DNA from: Pelagibius sp050043265
Lineage (GTDB): Bacteria > Pseudomonadota > Alphaproteobacteria > Kiloniellales > Kiloniellaceae
Direction of reading: 5' to 3'
NCBI GenBank assembly: GCA_050043265.1
Contig: JBHJIR010000032.1
Span: forward strand, 43,794-107,793
Length of the DNA stretch: 64,000 nt
In this document: positions 8,184-17,554 of the stretch, piece after piece
Numbering within the stretch: position 1 is the first letter of the stretch
Layout of the letters: the number at the start of each line of letters is the position of its first letter
Notes under the pieces: generated by a model
Databases searched by the model: none
What the model was told of the DNA's origin: nothing
What the model saw: the letters and a program-made list of their open reading frames with translations, nothing else
Made by a program: the position numbers and the translations under genes

Positions 8184-8286
8184 GGAGTGGTTGCGGCAGG
8201 CGGCTTACGGGGGTGGGCCGCGGCGCCGCAGCGTTGTGTTGGAGAGACAATGAGATGCCAGCAAGGCGTCAGGAGCGGTAATCAGA

Positions 8287-10221
8287 GTGGCACAAATCGG
8301 TCATAACAGGCGTCCGACCCCCCTTCTGGACGAGATCAATATCCCGGCGGATCTGCGCAAACTGGACGAAAGCCAGTTGCGCGATCTGGCCGACGAACTG
8401 CGCGCGGAGATGATCGAAGCGGTTTCGGTGACCGGCGGCCATCTCGGTGCCGGGCTCGGCGTGGTCGAGTTGACGGCAGCGTTGCACTACGTTTTCGAAA
8501 CGCCCAAGGACAAACTGATCTGGGACGTCTCGCACCAGTGCTATCCGCATAAGATCCTGACCGGGCGGCGCGACCGCATCCGCACCCTGCGTCAGGGCGG
8601 CGGCCTGTCCGGCTTCACCAGCCGCAAGGAGAGCGAATACGATCCCTTCGGCGCGGCCCACAGTTCGACCTCCATCTCCGCCGGCCTCGGCTTCTCGGTG
8701 GCGCGCGACCTGCGCGGCGAGGACAACGCGGTCATCGCGGTGATCGGCGACGGCGCGATGAGCGCCGGCATGGCCTACGAGGCGATGAACAATGCCGGCG
8801 CGATGAACTCGCGCCTCATCGTCATCCTCAATGACAACGACATGTCGATCGCGCCGCCGGTCGGCGCCATGAGCGCCTACCTGTCGCAGCTGATCTCCTC
8901 CAAGCCTTTCCAGTCGGTACGCTCGCTGGGCCGGGAACTGGCCAAGCGTTTCCCGCGCCCCATCGAGATGGCGGCCAAGCGCGCCGAGGAATATGCCCGC
9001 GGCCTGTTGACCGGCGGTACGCTGTTCGAGGAACTCGGCTTCTTCTATGTCGGGCCCATCGACGGTCACAATCTCGACCATCTGCTGCCCGTGCTGAAGA
9101 ACGTCCGCGATTCGGAATACGAAGGCCCGGTGCTGATCCACTGCGTCACGCAGAAGGGCAAGGGCTACGAGCCGGCCGAGGCCGCCGCCGACAAGTACCA
9201 CGGCGTCGCCAAGTTCGACGTGGTCACCGGCAAGCAGGCCAAGAGCACGCCCAAGGCGCCGACCTATCAGAACGTCTTCGCCGCCGGCCTCATCGCCGAG
9301 GCCGAGCACGACGACAAGATCGTCGCGGTGACTGCCGCCATGCCTTCGGGCACCGGCCTCAACCTGTTCGGCGACCGCTTTCCGACGCGCACCTTCGATG
9401 TCGGCATCGCCGAGCAGCACGCGGTGACCTTCTGCGCCGGCATGGCCTGCGAAGGTTTTAAACCCTTCGCGGCGATCTATTCCACCTTCCTGCAGCGCGG
9501 CTACGACCAGGTCGTGCACGACGTGGCGATCCAGAATCTGCCGGTGCGCTTCGCCATCGCCCGTGCGGGTATGGTCGGCGCCGACGGCGTCACCCACCAG
9601 GGCAGCTACGACATCGCCTATCTCGCCTGCCTGCCGAACTTCGTCATCATGGCGCCCAGCGACGAGGTGGAACTGATGCACATGGTCGCGACGGCCTGCG
9701 GCATCGACGACCGCCCGTCGGCGATCCGCTATCCGCGCGGCGAGGCGACCGGCATCGAGATGCCGGCCCGGGGCACGCCGCTGGAGATTGGCAAGGGCCG
9801 CATCGTCCGCGAGGGCAGCAAGGTGGCGATTCTCTCGCTGGGCACGCGTCTGGCCGATGCGGTGGCCGCGGCGGAGGATCTCGGCGCGCGGGGCCTCTCC
9901 ACCACGGTGGCCGATGCCCGCTTCGTCAAGCCGCTGGACGAGGATCTGGTGCGCCGCCTGGCGCGCGAGCACGAGGTGCTGGTGACGGTGGAGGAGGGCT
10001 CCACCGGCGGCTTCGCCACCCAGGTCATGCACCTGCTGGCCAAGGAAGGCATCTTCGACAAGGGCCTCAAGTTCCGTCCGATGACCCTGCCCGATGTCTT
10101 CATCGACCACGAGAAGCCGGACGTGCAGATCGCCCAGGCCGGTTTGGATCGGGCCGGCATTCTGGCCACGGTGCTGGAGGCGCTCGGTCAGGCCGAAATG
10201 GAGTCCCCGGTAAGGGCTTGA
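8287..10221 (+). CDS. dxs: 1-deoxy-D-xylulose-5-phosphate synthase
   Basis: Thiamine-diphosphate enzyme that joins pyruvate and glyceraldehyde 3-phosphate, the first step of the MEP isoprenoid pathway. The 644 residues carry the ThDP/Mg motif beginning at GDG 154-156 (GDGAMSAGMAYEAMNNAG), the GGHLGAGLG segment with its active-site histidine at 52, and the transketolase-type glutamate in GIAEQHAVTF. The start is GTG at 8287, with AGGAG at 8271-8275. The gene follows ispA by 103 bp, probably in one transcript. A stem-loop overlaps the stop codon (see 10217-10239), which may partly separate dxs expression from the MATE gene downstream. Confidence 0.97.
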   Translation: MAQIGHNRRPTPLLDEINIPADLRKLDESQLRDLADELRAEMIEAVSVTGGHLGAGLGVVELTAALHYVFETPKDKLIWDVSHQCYPHKILTGRRDRIRTLRQGGGLSGFTSRKESEYDPFGAAHSSTSISAGLGFSVARDLRGEDNAVIAVIGDGAMSAGMAYEAMNNAGAMNSRLIVILNDNDMSIAPPVGAMSAYLSQLISSKPFQSVRSLGRELAKRFPRPIEMAAKRAEEYARGLLTGGTLFEELGFFYVGPIDGHNLDHLLPVLKNVRDSEYEGPVLIHCVTQKGKGYEPAEAAADKYHGVAKFDVVTGKQAKSTPKAPTYQNVFAAGLIAEAEHDDKIVAVTAAMPSGTGLNLFGDRFPTRTFDVGIAEQHAVTFCAGMACEGFKPFAAIYSTFLQRGYDQVVHDVAIQNLPVRFAIARAGMVGADGVTHQGSYDIAYLACLPNFVIMAPSDEVELMHMVATACGIDDRPSAIRYPRGEATGIEMPARGTPLEIGKGRIVREGSKVAILSLGTRLADAVAAAEDLGARGLSTTVADARFVKPLDEDLVRRLAREHEVLVTVEEGSTGGFATQVMHLLAKEGIFDKGLKFRPMTLPDVFIDHEKPDVQIAQAGLDRAGILATVLEALGQAEMESPVRA

Positions 10222-10239
10222 AAGCCTTGACCTTTCAAG
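10217..10239 (+). terminator. stem-loop at the dxs stop codon
   Basis: CTTGAAAG (10217-10224) and CTTTCAAG (10232-10239) form a perfect 8-bp stem with a 7-nt loop, overlapping the TGA of dxs. There is no T-tract, so this could be a processing or attenuation site rather than a full terminator. The loop contains part of TTGACC (10227-10232), which could also be a weak -35 for the next gene. Confidence 0.4.
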
Positions 10240-11711
10240 AGGGCGGCGCATAGCGGCCCTGCGCCCGGAAAGGGTTTTCCGCGGCGTCCAGGATCGGCAT
10301 AGTGCAAACATGTCCGGAACGCTTCTGCCCAACGCCGCGGCCTTGGCCGCCGGCGCACCTTCTGCTGCCGTGCTGTGGCGCCGCGAAGTCGTCGCGACGC
10401 TGCGGCTTGCCGCGCCGCTGGTGGTCACCCAGCTGGCGATGATCGGCATCAACACGACGGACATCGTGATGATGGGCTGGCTCGGGCCGGACGCGCTGGC
10501 CGCCGGTGCGCTGGGCATGAATATCTACATCCCGCTCTATCTCTTCGGCATGGGCATCGGCACCGTGGTGGCGCCGATGACGGCGCAGGCGCTGGGCGCG
10601 CGCGATTTCCGCGGCGTGCGCCGCACGGTACGCCAGGGCTTCTGGCTGACCCTGCTGTTCGGTGCGCTGTTCACGGCGATCATCTGGTACGGCCGCCAGA
10701 TCCTGCTGGTCGCCGGGCAGGACCCGGCCATCTCCTTGCTGGCGGAGGACTATCTGCAGGCTGTGGCCTGGTCGCTGCTGCCCAGCCTGTGGTTCGTCGT
10801 GCTGCGCAGCTTCGTGACGGCCCATTCGCGGCCGCGTTCGGTGCTGGTGATCATGCTGCTGGCGGTTGGTGTCAACGCGGTCTCCAACTACGGCCTGATG
10901 TTCGGCAACTTCGGCCTGCCGCGCTGGGAGCTGACGGGGGCCGGCGTCACCAGCTCGGTGGTCTCGGCGCTGTCGTTCCTCGCCCTGCTGGGCTACGTGC
11001 AGTGGGACCGGCGCTTTCGCCGCTACATGATTCTGGTGCGCTTCTGGCGGCCGGATTGGGGCCGCTTCGTCGAGCTGTTCCGTCTCGGCGTGCCGATCGG
11101 CCTGACCATCGTGGCGGAGGCCGGCCTGTTCTCCGCCGCGGCGCTGCTGATGGGGCTGATCAGTATCGAGGCACTGGCCGCCCATGCCATCGCCCTGCAG
11201 TGCACCGCGGTCGCCTTCATGGTGCCGCTCGGCGTCGGGCAGGCCGCGGTGGTGCGTGTCGGCCTCGCCGCCGGTGCGCGCGACCGCGACGGCCTGGCGC
11301 GGGCCGGCTGGGCGGCGTTGATTGCCGGGTTGCTGTTCATGGGAACCTCGGCGCTGACTTTCTGGTTCGCCGGGGAGTGGCTTGTCGTCCTCTTCCTCGA
11401 TCCCGCGGTGCCGGAGAATGGCCCGGTGATCGAACTGGCGGTCGCCTTCCTGATCATCGCCGCGCTGTTCCAGCTGGCCGATGGCGGCCAGGTGATCGGC
11501 GTCCACATCCTGCGCGGCCTGAAGGACACCACGGTGCCGATGTGGCTGGCCATCGGCGGTTACTGGGCGGTCGGCTTCGCCGCTTCGGTGGTGCTCGGTT
11601 TCCCGCTCGGGCTCGGCGGGCGCGGCGTGTGGATGGGGCTCGCGCTCGGCCTCGCCTTCGTCGCCTGTGCACTGATCTGGCGCTTCCACCGGCGCGCCCG
11701 GCTGCTGCCCA

Positions 11712-12512
<801 letters not shown>

Positions 12513-12556
12513 GATGATCGTTGATCGGTTGCGTCGTTCTGGCAACCAATAAGGCC

Positions 12557-12680
12557 GTCATCCCGGCACTTGATGCCGGGATCCATTGCCCTGACCGCCT
12601 CATGGATCTCTGAAATCTGATCGATCAGGTTTGCCACGCGCCGACGCCAATGGGTCCCGGGGTCAAGCCCCGGGACGACA
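12557..12680. repeat. dispersed intergenic palindromic element (composite copy)
   Basis: Two palindromic halves flank a roughly 65-bp spacer. The left half (12557-12583) has arms CCCGGCA and TGCCGGG. The right half (12651-12680) has arms TCCCGGGG and CCCCGGGA around TCAAGC-type sequence. The right half recurs at 33749-33778 with 26 of 30 positions identical. It lies between the convergent tlyA and acetylpolyamine amidohydrolase genes and could act as a bidirectional terminator. Such repeats are widespread in alphaproteobacterial genomes. Confidence 0.8.
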
Positions 12681-12727
12681 GTGACTTTGTTCGACTGTCG
12701 TTGCGAATCCGCCGATAAAAGACGGCC

Positions 12728-13759
12728 TTAGCGCCGCCCCTCGAACCCCTGCAGCACGTTCACCGCGTTGACGCCGATTTCGGCGACCGCGTAGCCACCT
12801 TCCATGACGAAGAGCGTTGGCTTGCCGAGCCTCGCGATGGTTTCGCCGATCTTCAGGTAGTCGGGCGATGTCAGCTTGAACTGGGAGATCGGGTCCTTCT
12901 CGAAGGTGTCGACGCCCAGCGAGACGACGACGACGTCCGGCCCGTAGGCGGCGATGCGTTTGCAGGCATCCTCCAGTGCGGCGTTCCAGGCGTCGAAGCC
13001 GCTGCCCCACACCAGCGGATAGTTGGCGTTGCAGCCTTCGCCGGCGCCCTCTCCGGTTTCGTCGTCGTAGCCCAGGAAGAAGGGGTATTCCTGTTTCGGG
13101 TGGCCGTGGATCGAGGTGAAGAAGACATCCGGTCGGTCGTAGAAGATCGCCTGGGTGCCGTTGCCGTGGTGGTAGTCCACGTCAAGGATGGCAACGCGCC
13201 CGGCCCCTGAGTCGATGAACGATTGCGCGGCGATGGCGGCGTTGTTGAGGAAGCAATAGCCGCCGTAGAAGTCGGACGCCGCATGGTGCCCCGGCGGACG
13301 GCAGAGGGCGAAGGCCGTGCTGGCACCGTCGCGGACCAGATCGGCGGCGGTCAGCGCCACGTCGGCGCTGGCGGTCGCCGCTTCCCAGGTGCCCGACGTG
13401 ATCGGCGTGCCGGCGGCGAAGGAGTAGTAGGACAGCTTGCCGTCGATGTAGTCGGGCTCGATCTGGCGCAGGCCGCGCACCGCCCAGACCAGCGGCAGGG
13501 CCTCGTAGTCGCGTCCCTCGGCGGCCCACATCTCCCAGGCCTTGGAGAGGAAGTCCACGTAGTTGGCTTTGTGAACCCGCTTCACCGGATCGAGGCCGTG
13601 GGCCGTCGGGCCGATAACGGGGCCGAGGTCGCCCGCCTTTACCCGGTCGCGCACCGTTTCGGCGCGCGAGGGCATTTCCACGGCGGGCTGCATCTGGCCG
13701 TTGATCAGTTCCAGCTTCGCGTGGTGCAGCTTGTGTTTTTCACTGTAAACGGTCTTCAC
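12728..13759 (-). CDS. acetylpolyamine amidohydrolase (histone deacetylase family)
   Basis: Removes the acetyl group from acetylputrescine, acetylspermidine or acetylcadaverine so the free polyamine can be used. The 343-residue protein matches the characterised Mycoplana ramosa enzyme in length and numbering: RPPGHH gives H158 and H159, DVDYHHGNG gives zinc ligands D195 and H197, LGVDTF gives D284, and MEGGY gives Y323. The insert loop with EYPFFLGYDDETGEGAG resembles the substrate-restricting dimer loop of that family. It starts with GTG at 13759, overlapping the upstream amidase stop by 4 bp (GTGA). As last gene of the polyamine uptake operon, its probable role is to process imported acetylpolyamines. 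Confidence 0.93.
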   Translation of the reverse strand: MKTVYSEKHKLHHAKLELINGQMQPAVEMPSRAETVRDRVKAGDLGPVIGPTAHGLDPVKRVHKANYVDFLSKAWEMWAAEGRDYEALPLVWAVRGLRQIEPDYIDGKLSYYSFAAGTPITSGTWEAATASADVALTAADLVRDGASTAFALCRPPGHHAASDFYGGYCFLNNAAIAAQSFIDSGAGRVAILDVDYHHGNGTQAIFYDRPDVFFTSIHGHPKQEYPFFLGYDDETGEGAGEGCNANYPLVWGSGFDAWNAALEDACKRIAAYGPDVVVVSLGVDTFEKDPISQFKLTSPDYLKIGETIARLGKPTLFVMEGGYAVAEIGVNAVNVLQGFEGRR

Positions 13760-14694
13760 GGAAGCGGTTCCTCGGCGGCATCTTCAACAAGGGCGATGTG
13801 ATCGGCGCGCCAGGTGCCGGGCCAGACCTCGGCACCGCTTTCGCGCAGGCGGCGGATCTCCCCGAAGGGAATGTTGTGGGCCATCATCACCGGGCCGTCG
13901 CCTTCGTGTTCGGCGAGCGGCGGAAGGTCCTCCAGCACGCCATTCATGCCCAGGCTCGGCTCGCAGGGAAGATACAGCGCGCAAGCCGACACGTTGGTCG
14001 GGTTCTGGGTGCTGCCGGGCGCGCGGCCGATGGTGCCGCAGGCGCCGACGGCGCACATCAGTTCCACCGCGCGTGCCTTGGCGCAGCCGAACACGCGGGA
14101 ATAGCCCGACAGCTTGCCGGTCATCGAGGGCACCAGGACGAGGCCGGGCTTCAGCGGCGCCAGCTCCACCGACAACGCCGGCATTGCGATATCGAGACAG
14201 ACCAGGATGACGACCCGCAGGCCTTCCCACTCGACAACCTGCAGCGCCTTGCCGGGCGTCAGGTTCCAGCAGTCCGGCTCCTGCTCGCCGGGCGTGAGGG
14301 AGAGCTTGTCCTGGGCGATGACCCGCCCGTCGGGCAGCAGCAGCCAGGCGCGGTTGGCGAAGCCGTCTTCCGTTTCCCAGGGCATGGTGCCGGCCAGCAG
14401 GCCGATACCGTGTTTGGCGGGCAGGGCGCGCAGCAGATCGAGCGCGGCCGGGGCCTGCTCGGCCATCCAGGCGATCTCGCGCTCCGGCGTCAGGCCCGCC
14501 GGCTTGAACGACAGCCAGGCCTCGCAGGCGTATTCCGGCATCACCAGCAGCCTGGCACCGCCGGCCGCTGCCTCGGCCATCCTGGCCTCGATATGGGCGG
14601 CCCAGGCATCGAGCCCGTTAAGCGGCGGCGAGAGATTGGTGGCCCACAACGCGATGGAGAAGGGAGCGGCGGGGAGGGGGGATGGATTTGACAT
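13756..14694 (-). CDS. carbon-nitrogen hydrolase (nitrilase superfamily amidase)
   Basis: Hydrolyses a C-N bond of an amide or carbamoyl compound; the substrate is not known. The Glu-Lys-Cys triad is visible as MPEYACE (E54), AQDKLSLTPGE (K130) and LVCLDIAMP (C166) in a 312-residue protein. Its position between a polyamine importer and an acetylpolyamine deacetylase suggests action on a polyamine breakdown product, such as an N-carbamoyl or omega-amide intermediate. No agmatine deiminase is nearby, so calling it N-carbamoylputrescine amidase would be speculative. Its stop overlaps the start of the next gene, and a strong hairpin separates it from the binding-protein gene upstream. Confidence 0.88.
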   Translation of the reverse strand: MSNPSPLPAAPFSIALWATNLSPPLNGLDAWAAHIEARMAEAAAGGARLLVMPEYACEAWLSFKPAGLTPEREIAWMAEQAPAALDLLRALPAKHGIGLLAGTMPWETEDGFANRAWLLLPDGRVIAQDKLSLTPGEQEPDCWNLTPGKALQVVEWEGLRVVILVCLDIAMPALSVELAPLKPGLVLVPSMTGKLSGYSRVFGCAKARAVELMCAVGACGTIGRAPGSTQNPTNVSACALYLPCEPSLGMNGVLEDLPPLAEHEGDGPVMMAHNIPFGEIRRLRESGAEVWPGTWRADHIALVEDAAEEPLP

Positions 14695-14715
14695 GGGGAC
14701 TATATCGGTCGGCGG

Positions 14716-14743
14716 GGGGCGGGCCGCAAGGACGGCCCGCCCC
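14716..14743 (-). terminator. intercistronic hairpin after the polyamine-binding protein gene
   Basis: A perfect 10-bp GC-only stem (GGGGCGGGCC pairing with GGCCCGCCCC) and an 8-nt loop sit 7 bp beyond the binding-protein stop and before the amidase start at 14694. No U-tract follows on the minus strand. A role in mRNA 3'-end stabilisation or partial termination is more likely than full termination. Confidence 0.6.
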
Positions 14744-14750
14744 GTCGCGG

Positions 14751-15794
14751 TTACTTCTTCAGGCGCGTCCAGACCTTGTTGCGCAGCTCGCGCGCGGCCG
14801 GGGAGCAGTTCAGGTTCGGCCGCAGGCGGTCGGCATATTCTTCAGGCATGACCACCGCCGGATCGTTCTTCAACGCCTCGTCCAGATAGGCGTCGGATCC
14901 GCGAATGGCGTTCATGTAGCCGGTGAAGTTGGAAGCCATGGCCGCGTTTTCGGGCGCCATCATCCAGTTGATGAAGGTCTTGGCGTTTTCCATGTTCGGC
15001 GCCGAGGTCGGCACCATGAAGTTGTCGGCCCAGAAGGTCAGGCCTTCCTTCGGGTACATGTAGGTTGCCGTCGGCAGTTTCTCGCGGGTGCGGTGCGAGG
15101 CGCCGTTCCACTGCATGTGGCCGACGACTTCCCCGGCGGCCATGCGGTCGATGGTACCGTCGGAATTGTAGGTGGCGACGAAGGGCTTCTGCTTCTCCAG
15201 CACTTCGAGGATCTGCTGGGCTTCCTTGGAGTCCTCGGTGCACTTGGAGACGCCGACGTAGTAGGACGCGGCGTTATAGACCTCGACCTCGTCGTTCAGC
15301 ATGGCGATCTGGCCCTTCAGGGCGTCGCCCGGCTCGAAGACTTCCTTCCAGGAATTCTCCAGCTCGCCGGCCTTGGCGGAGTCGTAGGTGAAGCCGGTAG
15401 TGCCCCACATGTAGGGCGCGGAGTATTCGCGGTTGGGGTCGGACGGCATGGCGTTGTGCGGTGCCACGACGTTCTTGTAGTTGGGCATGGCATTGGCGTC
15501 GATCTTCTCGGCCAGGCCCTCGTCGATCATGATCTTGACCATGTAGTCCGACGGCACGACGACGTCGTAGCCGGCGGCGCCGGCCTGCAGCTTGGCCAGC
15601 ATGGTCTCGTTGGAGTCGTAGACGTCCAGCGTGACCTTGATGCCGGTGTCGGCCTCGAACTTCTTCAGCAGATCGGGCGGGAAGTAGTTCGACCAGTTGT
15701 AAAGGAACAGCTCGCCCGCGGCCTGGGCGTTGGTCGCCATCAGCGACAGCGCCGCCGCGCAGGCGGCCGTCCTCAAGAGTTTCTTCATTGCCAT
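14751..15794 (-). CDS. spermidine/putrescine-type periplasmic binding protein
   Basis: PotD/PotF-like solute-binding protein, 347 residues, that delivers a polyamine to the importer encoded upstream. It has a lipid-free signal peptide (about residues 1-26, ending ATNAQA). The mature part opens with GELFLYNWSNYFPPDLLKKF, a hallmark of this family, and contains DVVVPSDYMV and the acidic-pocket segments around GTIDRMAAGEVVG. GGAGG precedes the ATG at 15794 with 6-nt spacing. It is separated from the permease by 76 bp and followed by a strong hairpin, suggesting higher expression than the membrane subunits. Whether it prefers free or acetylated polyamines cannot be read from sequence. Confidence 0.93.
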   Translation of the reverse strand: MAMKKLLRTAACAAALSLMATNAQAAGELFLYNWSNYFPPDLLKKFEADTGIKVTLDVYDSNETMLAKLQAGAAGYDVVVPSDYMVKIMIDEGLAEKIDANAMPNYKNVVAPHNAMPSDPNREYSAPYMWGTTGFTYDSAKAGELENSWKEVFEPGDALKGQIAMLNDEVEVYNAASYYVGVSKCTEDSKEAQQILEVLEKQKPFVATYNSDGTIDRMAAGEVVGHMQWNGASHRTREKLPTATYMYPKEGLTFWADNFMVPTSAPNMENAKTFINWMMAPENAAMASNFTGYMNAIRGSDAYLDEALKNDPAVVMPEEYADRLRPNLNCSPAARELRNKVWTRLKK

Positions 15795-15870
15795 TTAAGC
15801 CTCCAGTTTTATCCGTTGAGCGGAATTGTCGCGTGGTCCGCGCGGCGCCGCCTCGCCGCAGCGGGCGGTG

Positions 15871-16665
15871 TTAGCGTCGCAGCCTGCCGACCAGGAACGA
15901 CAGGGTGACGAATAGGATCGAGACAATCAGCATCATCGAGGAGATCGCGTTGACCTCCGGCGTGATGCCGATGCGGATCATGCCGAAGATATAGACCGGC
16001 AGCGTGGTAGACCCGGCGCCGCCGACGAAATAGGTGATGACGAAGTCGTCCAGCGAGATGATGAAGGCCAGCATACCGCCGGACAGGATGCCGGGCCACA
16101 GCAGCGGCAGCGTGATGCGCCGGAAGGCCTGCCAGTCGCTGGCGTAGAGGTCGGCCGCTGCCTCGCCCAGGGCCTTGTCCATGCCTTCCTGGCGGGCCCG
16201 GATCGGCAGGTAGGCGAAGGGAATGCAGAACACCGTGTGGGCGATGATCACCGTGGTCAGGCCCAGGCGCAAGCCGATCATGATGAAGAACAGCAGACTG
16301 GCGACGGCGGTGACGATCTCCGGCACCATCAGCGGCAGCGCGATGAGGCCCGAGATGCCGTCGGTGCCGCGAAAGCGCCCCTTGGCCATGCCGAGCGCGG
16401 CCAGGGTGGCGGCCAGGGTCGCGGCGAGGGTCGCCACCGTGGCGACGATGAGGGAGTTGGTCGCCGCGCGGATGATGTCGTCGTTGCCCAGCACGATACC
16501 GTACCACTGGGTCGAGAAGCCGCTCCAGATCGTTGCCAGCCGGTTCTCGTTGAAGCTGAGGACGATCAGCACGATGATCGGCAGGTAGAGATAGGCGAAG
16601 AACAGCCAGGTGATGCCGCGCAGGCCGCGGAAGCGCCATAGGGGATTGGTGACGTCTACGCGCAT
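15871..16665 (-). CDS. polyamine ABC transporter permease (PotC/PotI type)
   Basis: One of two inner-membrane channel subunits, 264 residues with about six membrane helices. It starts VTNPLWRFRG and enters a first helix with the family's LYLPIIVLIVLSFNENR. The ABC-interaction loop EAAADLYASDWQAFRRITLP, an EAA motif, lies at about residues 168-187, and DDFVITYFVGG follows. The ATG at 16665 shares its first base with the last base of the upstream permease stop (TGATG), so the two are coupled. It belongs to the operon 18649-12728 on the minus strand. Confidence 0.94.
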   Translation of the reverse strand: MRVDVTNPLWRFRGLRGITWLFFAYLYLPIIVLIVLSFNENRLATIWSGFSTQWYGIVLGNDDIIRAATNSLIVATVATLAATLAATLAALGMAKGRFRGTDGISGLIALPLMVPEIVTAVASLLFFIMIGLRLGLTTVIIAHTVFCIPFAYLPIRARQEGMDKALGEAAADLYASDWQAFRRITLPLLWPGILSGGMLAFIISLDDFVITYFVGGAGSTTLPVYIFGMIRIGITPEVNAISSMMLIVSILFVTLSFLVGRLRR

Positions 16666-17549
16666 CAGTGGCCCTCCGGCGGACGGCGGAAACGCATCAG
16701 GTAGATCGTCATGGCCAGCAGGACGATGGCCAGCAGCGCGAAGGCCAGCGCCGCGCCGAAGGGCCAGTTGCGCGCCGCGCCGAACTGGCCCTGGATCAGG
16801 TTGCCGATCATCATCGACTTGCCGCCGCCCAGCAGTTCCGGCGTCACGTAGGCGCCGAGCGCCGGCACGAAGACCAAGATGCAGCCGGCGGCGATGCCGG
16901 GCGTGGCCAGCGGCAGGATGATCCGCGTGAGGGCGCGCTTGCGGTCGGCGCCGAGGTCGAAGGCCGCCTCGATGAGGCGCGAGTCCATTTTCTCCAGGCT
17001 GGCGTAGATCGGCAGCACCATGAAGGGCAGGTAGCTGTAGGTCAGGCCGATGGAGACGGCGACCGGCGTGTAGAGCAGGCCCAGCGGCTGGTCGCTGAGC
17101 CCCAGCCAGTGCAGCAGGTTCTCCACCAGGCCGCCGTTGCGCAGCAGCAGGATCCAGGCGTAGTTGCGCACCAGCAGGTTGGTCCAGAACGGGATGGTGA
17201 CCAGAAAGATCAGCAGGTTGCGCCGCCCCTCCGGCTGCATCGCCATGTAGAGAGCGGTGGGAAAGCCGATGGCGAGGGCCAGCACGGCGGTCAGCAGCGA
17301 CAGCCCGAAGGAGCGCGCGAAGATCTGCAGGTAGTCGGTATTGAGGATCAGGTTGTCGTCGAAATCGCGCTCGAAAATAAAGTTCACGTAGGCTTCAACG
17401 GTGTGCTGGTCCCACTTGACGCCACCATTGAGACCTTTTTCCAGCAGCGACACGTAGGCCATGAGGCCGAGCGGCGCGACCATGAAGAAGCCGATGATCG
17501 CCACGGCGGGCGTGATCTGCAGGATGCGTTTGCCGGAGGCGGAAACCAT
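16665..17549 (-). CDS. polyamine ABC transporter permease (PotB/PotH type)
   Basis: Second channel subunit, 294 residues, about six membrane helices. The N-terminal helix (ITPAVAIIGFFMVAPLGLMAY) is followed by a periplasmic loop of about 60 residues, the segment PFWTNLLVRNYAWILLLRNGG typical of PotB/PotH, and the EAA-like loop EAAFDLGADRKRALTRIILP. It starts 5 bp after the ATPase gene stop and overlaps the next permease by one base. With the partner permease it forms the heterodimeric transmembrane channel. Confidence 0.94.
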   Translation of the reverse strand: MVSASGKRILQITPAVAIIGFFMVAPLGLMAYVSLLEKGLNGGVKWDQHTVEAYVNFIFERDFDDNLILNTDYLQIFARSFGLSLLTAVLALAIGFPTALYMAMQPEGRRNLLIFLVTIPFWTNLLVRNYAWILLLRNGGLVENLLHWLGLSDQPLGLLYTPVAVSIGLTYSYLPFMVLPIYASLEKMDSRLIEAAFDLGADRKRALTRIILPLATPGIAAGCILVFVPALGAYVTPELLGGGKSMMIGNLIQGQFGAARNWPFGAALAFALLAIVLLAMTIYLMRFRRPPEGH

Positions 17550-17554
17550 CGGGA

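Noticed and set aside
8269..10518. A 749-codon open frame on the minus strand opposite dxs
   Set aside because: It lies wholly over dxs, has no family-like sequence and is of the kind produced by GC-rich codon bias in the antisense frame.
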